In this document: positions 61,566 to 64,000 of the stretch, one piece after another
Layout of the letters: every line of letters starts with the position of its first letter
Position numbering within the stretch: position 1 is the stretch's first letter
DNA from: an uncultured Oscillospiraceae bacterium
GTDB lineage: Bacteria > Bacillota > Clostridia > Oscillospirales > Acutalibacteraceae
Direction of reading: 5' to 3'
Length of the DNA stretch: 64,000 nucleotides
Assembly (NCBI GenBank): GCA_900540275.1
Contig: UQFO01000011.1
Span: forward strand, 1 to 64,000
Program-made: the position numbers and the translations under genes
The notes under the pieces: model-generated
Database searches by the model: none
Told to the model about the DNA's origin: nothing
What the model saw: the letters and a program-made list of their open reading frames with translations, nothing else

Positions 61566-62891
61566 TTACGCAATGCGTTTTTCACGCCATTTGCCCGATT
61601 TCCATCGCCAAAGCATCAAAACGCCGCGCAGGCATTCATCCGCTGCGAAGGCAATCCAAAGGCCGTTCAGCCCCAGCCCGAAAACAACGGCGAGCAAATA
61701 GGAACCAAGCGTACTGACAATCCACATGGAGAAAATCGCAACACCCGTCGGGAAGTACACGTCGCCCGCGCCCCTTAAGCTGCTGATGACGACGAGATTG
61801 CTCGTTCGTCCAAGCTCTACAAAGATATTGATGATAATCAGCACCACACCCGCGGCGATAACCGCCTTGTCGGCGGTAAACAGGCCTATCAGCTGGTAAC
61901 GCAGCAGGATACCGAGGACGGATATTGACATGGTAATGATAAGCGCCGTCCGGAAGGCACGCAGACATTGCCGGTACGCGCCGTCGAAGTCCTTAGCCCC
62001 CACCTTATGCCCGACAAGGATTTGAGCGGCCTGGCCGATAGAAACCGAAAAAATATAGAAAAACATTGTGATATTGGAAACATAAGTCTTTGTTACCAGT
62101 TCTGTCTGTGTCAGAAAATTAAGTACAATCGATGTAACCACAAGCTGGGAAACATTGTAGTTGAACGACTCAAACGCGGATGGAAGCCCTATTCTGAGCA
62201 GGGATATAATGTCCTTTTTGGGAAACGGCCGGAGCATTTTGAAGATAGAGGGCTTTTCAATCTTTTTAAACAGGAAAACGAAAAGTACAATAATGCCGAC
62301 AATCCGGCTGAAACTTGTCGCAATCGCAACGCCCTTGATACCGAGCTGCGGAAAGCCGAGCAGACCGAGTACAAAAACAATATCAAAAAAGGTATTAATA
62401 ATATTCATAGCGACCGTCACATACATTGTTACCTTGGTATAGCCGTGATTGCGGATGATGACGGATACCGCTCCCAAAAGCGCCTGCGTAAAAATAAACG
62501 CTCCTACAATGATGAGATATTCATTTGCAAAGCTGAGGATTTCCCCTTTAGCGCCCATAAAAACGAGAAACGGCTTACAAAAAATGACGAGGATACCGCT
62601 CATGACAATTCCAAGCAGCAAATTAAAAAGTATGGAAAGCGCGGCGACGCGTGAAGACTTTTCTTTATCGCCCGCGCCAAGCGCCTGAGAAATCAAAACA
62701 GCGCTTGCACCAGATATGACCGTAAACACCAGTGTACAGATAGATACCACCTGGTTGGCAGCCTGCGCCGCCGACGCGGCAAGGTCGCTGTACCGGCTGA
62801 GTACATAAACGTCAACAAATCCGAGCAGCATAAATAACGCCGTCTCAATAAAAATCGGCCACGACAAATTAAAAAGCGTCATCTTTTTCAT
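61566..62891 (-). CDS. Third MATE-family exporter
   Basis: A 441-residue MATE transporter. It opens MTLFNLSWPIFIETALFMLLGFVDVYVLS and has a second-half VSIGQAAQILVGHKVGAKDFD motif. This looks like a distinct branch from the other two MATE proteins (less similar N-terminus, no charged tail). The start at 62891 follows AAGGAGGGG. It is divergent from a PadR regulator. Confidence 0.9.
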   Translation of the reverse strand: MKKMTLFNLSWPIFIETALFMLLGFVDVYVLSRYSDLAASAAQAANQVVSICTLVFTVISGASAVLISQALGAGDKEKSSRVAALSILFNLLLGIVMSGILVIFCKPFLVFMGAKGEILSFANEYLIIVGAFIFTQALLGAVSVIIRNHGYTKVTMYVTVAMNIINTFFDIVFVLGLLGFPQLGIKGVAIATSFSRIVGIIVLFVFLFKKIEKPSIFKMLRPFPKKDIISLLRIGLPSAFESFNYNVSQLVVTSIVLNFLTQTELVTKTYVSNITMFFYIFSVSIGQAAQILVGHKVGAKDFDGAYRQCLRAFRTALIITMSISVLGILLRYQLIGLFTADKAVIAAGVVLIIINIFVELGRTSNLVVISSLRGAGDVYFPTGVAIFSMWIVSTLGSYLLAVVFGLGLNGLWIAFAADECLRGVLMLWRWKSGKWREKRIA

Positions 62892-62925
62892 CCGTTTCCC
62901 CTCCTTATACATGTGAATTGCACTC

Positions 62926-62954
62926 ATTTTAATTTCACAGAAGCAAAAAGTCAA
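62926..62954 (-). promoter_or_regulatory. Promoter of the third MATE gene
   Basis: Minus strand TTGACT, 17 bases, TAAAAT. Confidence 0.7.
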
Positions 62955-63004
62955 CAGAAACTGAAAAAAAATAAAAATTTTTTTTTAAAATGTGTCATTT
63001 GTTG

Positions 63005-63033
63005 TTGTATTTATTAAATACATACGCTATACT
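63005..63033 (+). promoter_or_regulatory. PadR promoter with overlapping palindrome
   Basis: TTGTAT, 17 bases, TATACT. A perfect inverted repeat TGTATTTA-T-TAAATACA (63006-63022) covers the -35 and spacer and resembles PadR operators (TGTA...TACA), suggesting self-repression. Confidence 0.6.
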
Positions 63034-63116
63034 AATAATGAATATATAAACCCGTTAGTTGATGGTAAAACCTACGTGCGTTTATGTATGCGAATAATTG
63101 TAAAGGAGGTTTGGCA

Positions 63117-63464
63117 ATGGGTATATCCGAAAACTTAAAGAAGGGTACGTCGGAGATGTTAATCCTCTTCCTTCTGGAGAGAGAAGACATGTACGGCTAC
63201 CAGCTTGCTCAGGAGCTCAGAGAGCGCAGCGAAGGTTATTTCGTTATGCCTGAAGGTTCCCTGTACCCGACTCTGTATCGCCTGATTGAAAAAGGCGTTA
63301 TTACAGACAGGCAGGAAATCGTCGGCAAGAGGCTTCGCAAGTATTATCATCTCGAGCCCGCAGGCAAAGAGTATTTGAAGTCCATTGTTGCTGAGTACCG
63401 TTCCATTAATCTTGGAATCCAGAAGGTACTGGGCGAGGATTTGCTGAAAGGCATTTCCGGCTGA
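63117..63464 (+). CDS. PadR-family transcription regulator
   Basis: A 115-residue PadR protein of the short subfamily. The winged helix carries SEMLILFLLEREDMYGYQLAQ, the PEGSLYPTLYRLIEKG block and the wing EIVGKRLRKYYHLEPAG; the C-terminal helix forms the dimer. The start follows AAAGGAGG. Divergence from the MATE gene at 62891 suggests, without proof, that it controls that exporter. Confidence 0.92.
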   Translation: MGISENLKKGTSEMLILFLLEREDMYGYQLAQELRERSEGYFVMPEGSLYPTLYRLIEKGVITDRQEIVGKRLRKYYHLEPAGKEYLKSIVAEYRSINLGIQKVLGEDLLKGISG

Positions 63465-63498
63465 GCCGCAGCGTAACGGCATCTATTTCGGCACATAT

Positions 63499-63538
63499 AA
63501 AACGGCCTGTCCGGTTTTCCGGGCAGGCCGTTTTATAT
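63499..63538 (+). terminator. Terminator of the PadR gene
   Basis: AAAACGGCCTG and CAGGCCGTTTT arms with inner CCGG pairing, then TATATTTTT. Confidence 0.9.
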
Positions 63539-63555
63539 TTTTATTCCAAGCATAC

Positions 63556-63586
63556 AAACCGCCCCCAACTGAGCTGGAGGCGGTTT
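63556..63586 (-). terminator. Terminator of the cohesin-like gene
   Basis: AAACCGCC arms extended by CCTCCA/TGGGGG-type pairing, located eight bases past the stop codon on the minus strand. The T-run is weak. Confidence 0.55.
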
Positions 63587-63593
63587 CTGCCAG

Positions 63594-64000
63594 CTACCCC
63601 CTGGCCACTGTTTCTTTTATCGTGCCCTTCAGGTCTTTTGCATTAAAATCAAGCATTTCCTGTATTTGCAAAGAGATGTCCTTACTGGTAAAAGACGCAT
63701 TGGTCACGGTGAATGTTGCCTGTACAAGAACCTCTTGCTTTGAAAAATCGAACCCATCAAGATTAGTGATATTAAACATAATTTCATTTTTTTCATATGC
63801 ATTATAAATGGGCTTCCCGATATAAGGGAACGACAGCGACCCGTCGTTAAACCTGACCTTACCACCGTCGTAGCGGATAGAGGCGTTCAGGCCGCAGAGA
63901 GGGGCGTTTACCCCGCTGAGGTACGCGGTATAGGTGATTTTGTCACCGACCTTATAAACCGAAACCTTCGGGTCATAAACCGTAACTTCACACGTCGCCT
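63594..64000 (-). CDS. Cohesin-like domain protein, C-terminal part
   Basis: The frame is open from the window edge to the stop at 63594 (about 135 residues); the N-terminus lies outside. The visible part resembles a cohesin/carbohydrate-binding type beta-sandwich: VGDKITYTAYLSG, a GLNASIRYDGGKVRF strand pair, NEIMFNITNLDGFDFSKQE, and ATFTVTNASF near the end. Such domains occur in secreted or surface proteins of Ruminococcaceae, some of them scaffolding polysaccharide-degrading enzymes. No dockerin or anchor follows. The family call is by pattern and moderately sure. Confidence 0.55.
   Translation of the reverse strand, partial: ATCEVTVYDPKVSVYKVGDKITYTAYLSGVNAPLCGLNASIRYDGGKVRFNDGSLSFPYIGKPIYNAYEKNEIMFNITNLDGFDFSKQEVLVQATFTVTNASFTSKDISLQIQEMLDFNAKDLKGTIKETVARG

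Overview
The window reads as chromosomal DNA of an anaerobic, spore-forming Gram-positive bacterium of the class Clostridia, most likely an Oscillospiraceae/Ruminococcaceae-type organism. The grounds are an alpha/beta-type small acid-soluble spore protein, a FabK/FabT-type fatty acid operon, AspRS followed by GatCAB, Bce-type peptide-resistance modules, a cohesin-like protein at the right edge, moderately high GC in core genes, and consensus sigma-A promoters (TTGACA-N17-TATAAT) with strong AGGAGG ribosome sites. The species assignment is inference.

Layout. 0.1-3 kb: cysK, a small ferredoxin pair, a GNAT protein and a LytTR response regulator. 3-5.1 kb: the divergent AgrC-like histidine kinase, then 600 bp without a conventional gene that holds a 21-bp-spaced direct repeat, hairpins, two tiny ORFs and a very strong terminator. 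5.2-9.8 kb: a complete Bce-type resistance module (permease, ATPase, sensor kinase, regulator). 10-14.4 kb: an orphan LuxR-type regulator, a DUF6514-like protein, a membrane-anchored NlpC/P60 wall hydrolase under WalR-like boxes, and a TIGR04076 protein. 14.4-18 kb: ksgA, an RsmF-like methyltransferase, an Asn/Gln-only protein and a LUD-domain protein. 18.3-23.3 kb: aspS-gatCAB, which makes Asp-tRNA and then amidates misacylated tRNA. 23.5-26.7 kb: an accessory stretch (GrpB, a broken methyltransferase, a zinc-ribbon membrane protein, a SASP, an orphan). 26.7-31.2 kb: a MacB-like ABC exporter divergent from its two-component system.

31.3-40.8 kb is a single minus-strand type II fatty acid operon: fabT-fabH-fabK-fabD-fabG-fabF-accB-fabZ-accC-accD-accA. 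It has the pneumococcal gene order but no acpP. 41-47.7 kb: a BofC-like membrane protein, a class A penicillin-binding protein, hom-thrB-lysC (threonine/lysine branch of the aspartate pathway, with a second internal start in lysC), and tRNA-Pro(GGG). 47.9-50.9 kb: a 1000-residue helicase-nuclease fusion of unknown role. 51.2-52.5 kb: a c-di-GMP-I riboswitch plus terminator in front of an unrecognised secreted protein. 52.5-63.5 kb: DUF305, a metallo-beta-lactamase-fold hydrolase, three MATE exporters with MarR and PadR regulators, and an ABC transporter with two FtsX permeases behind an unrecognised small secreted protein. The right edge cuts a cohesin-like gene.

The most promising unexplained items are the candidate LytTR-controlled transcript at about 4.6-5.1 kb, the riboswitch-controlled secreted protein at 51.3-52.5 kb, the helicase-nuclease at 47.9-50.9 kb, and the small secreted protein with its ABC transporter, one permease of which carries an AT-rich ectodomain. 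All functional statements rest on motif recognition by eye; no database search was run.
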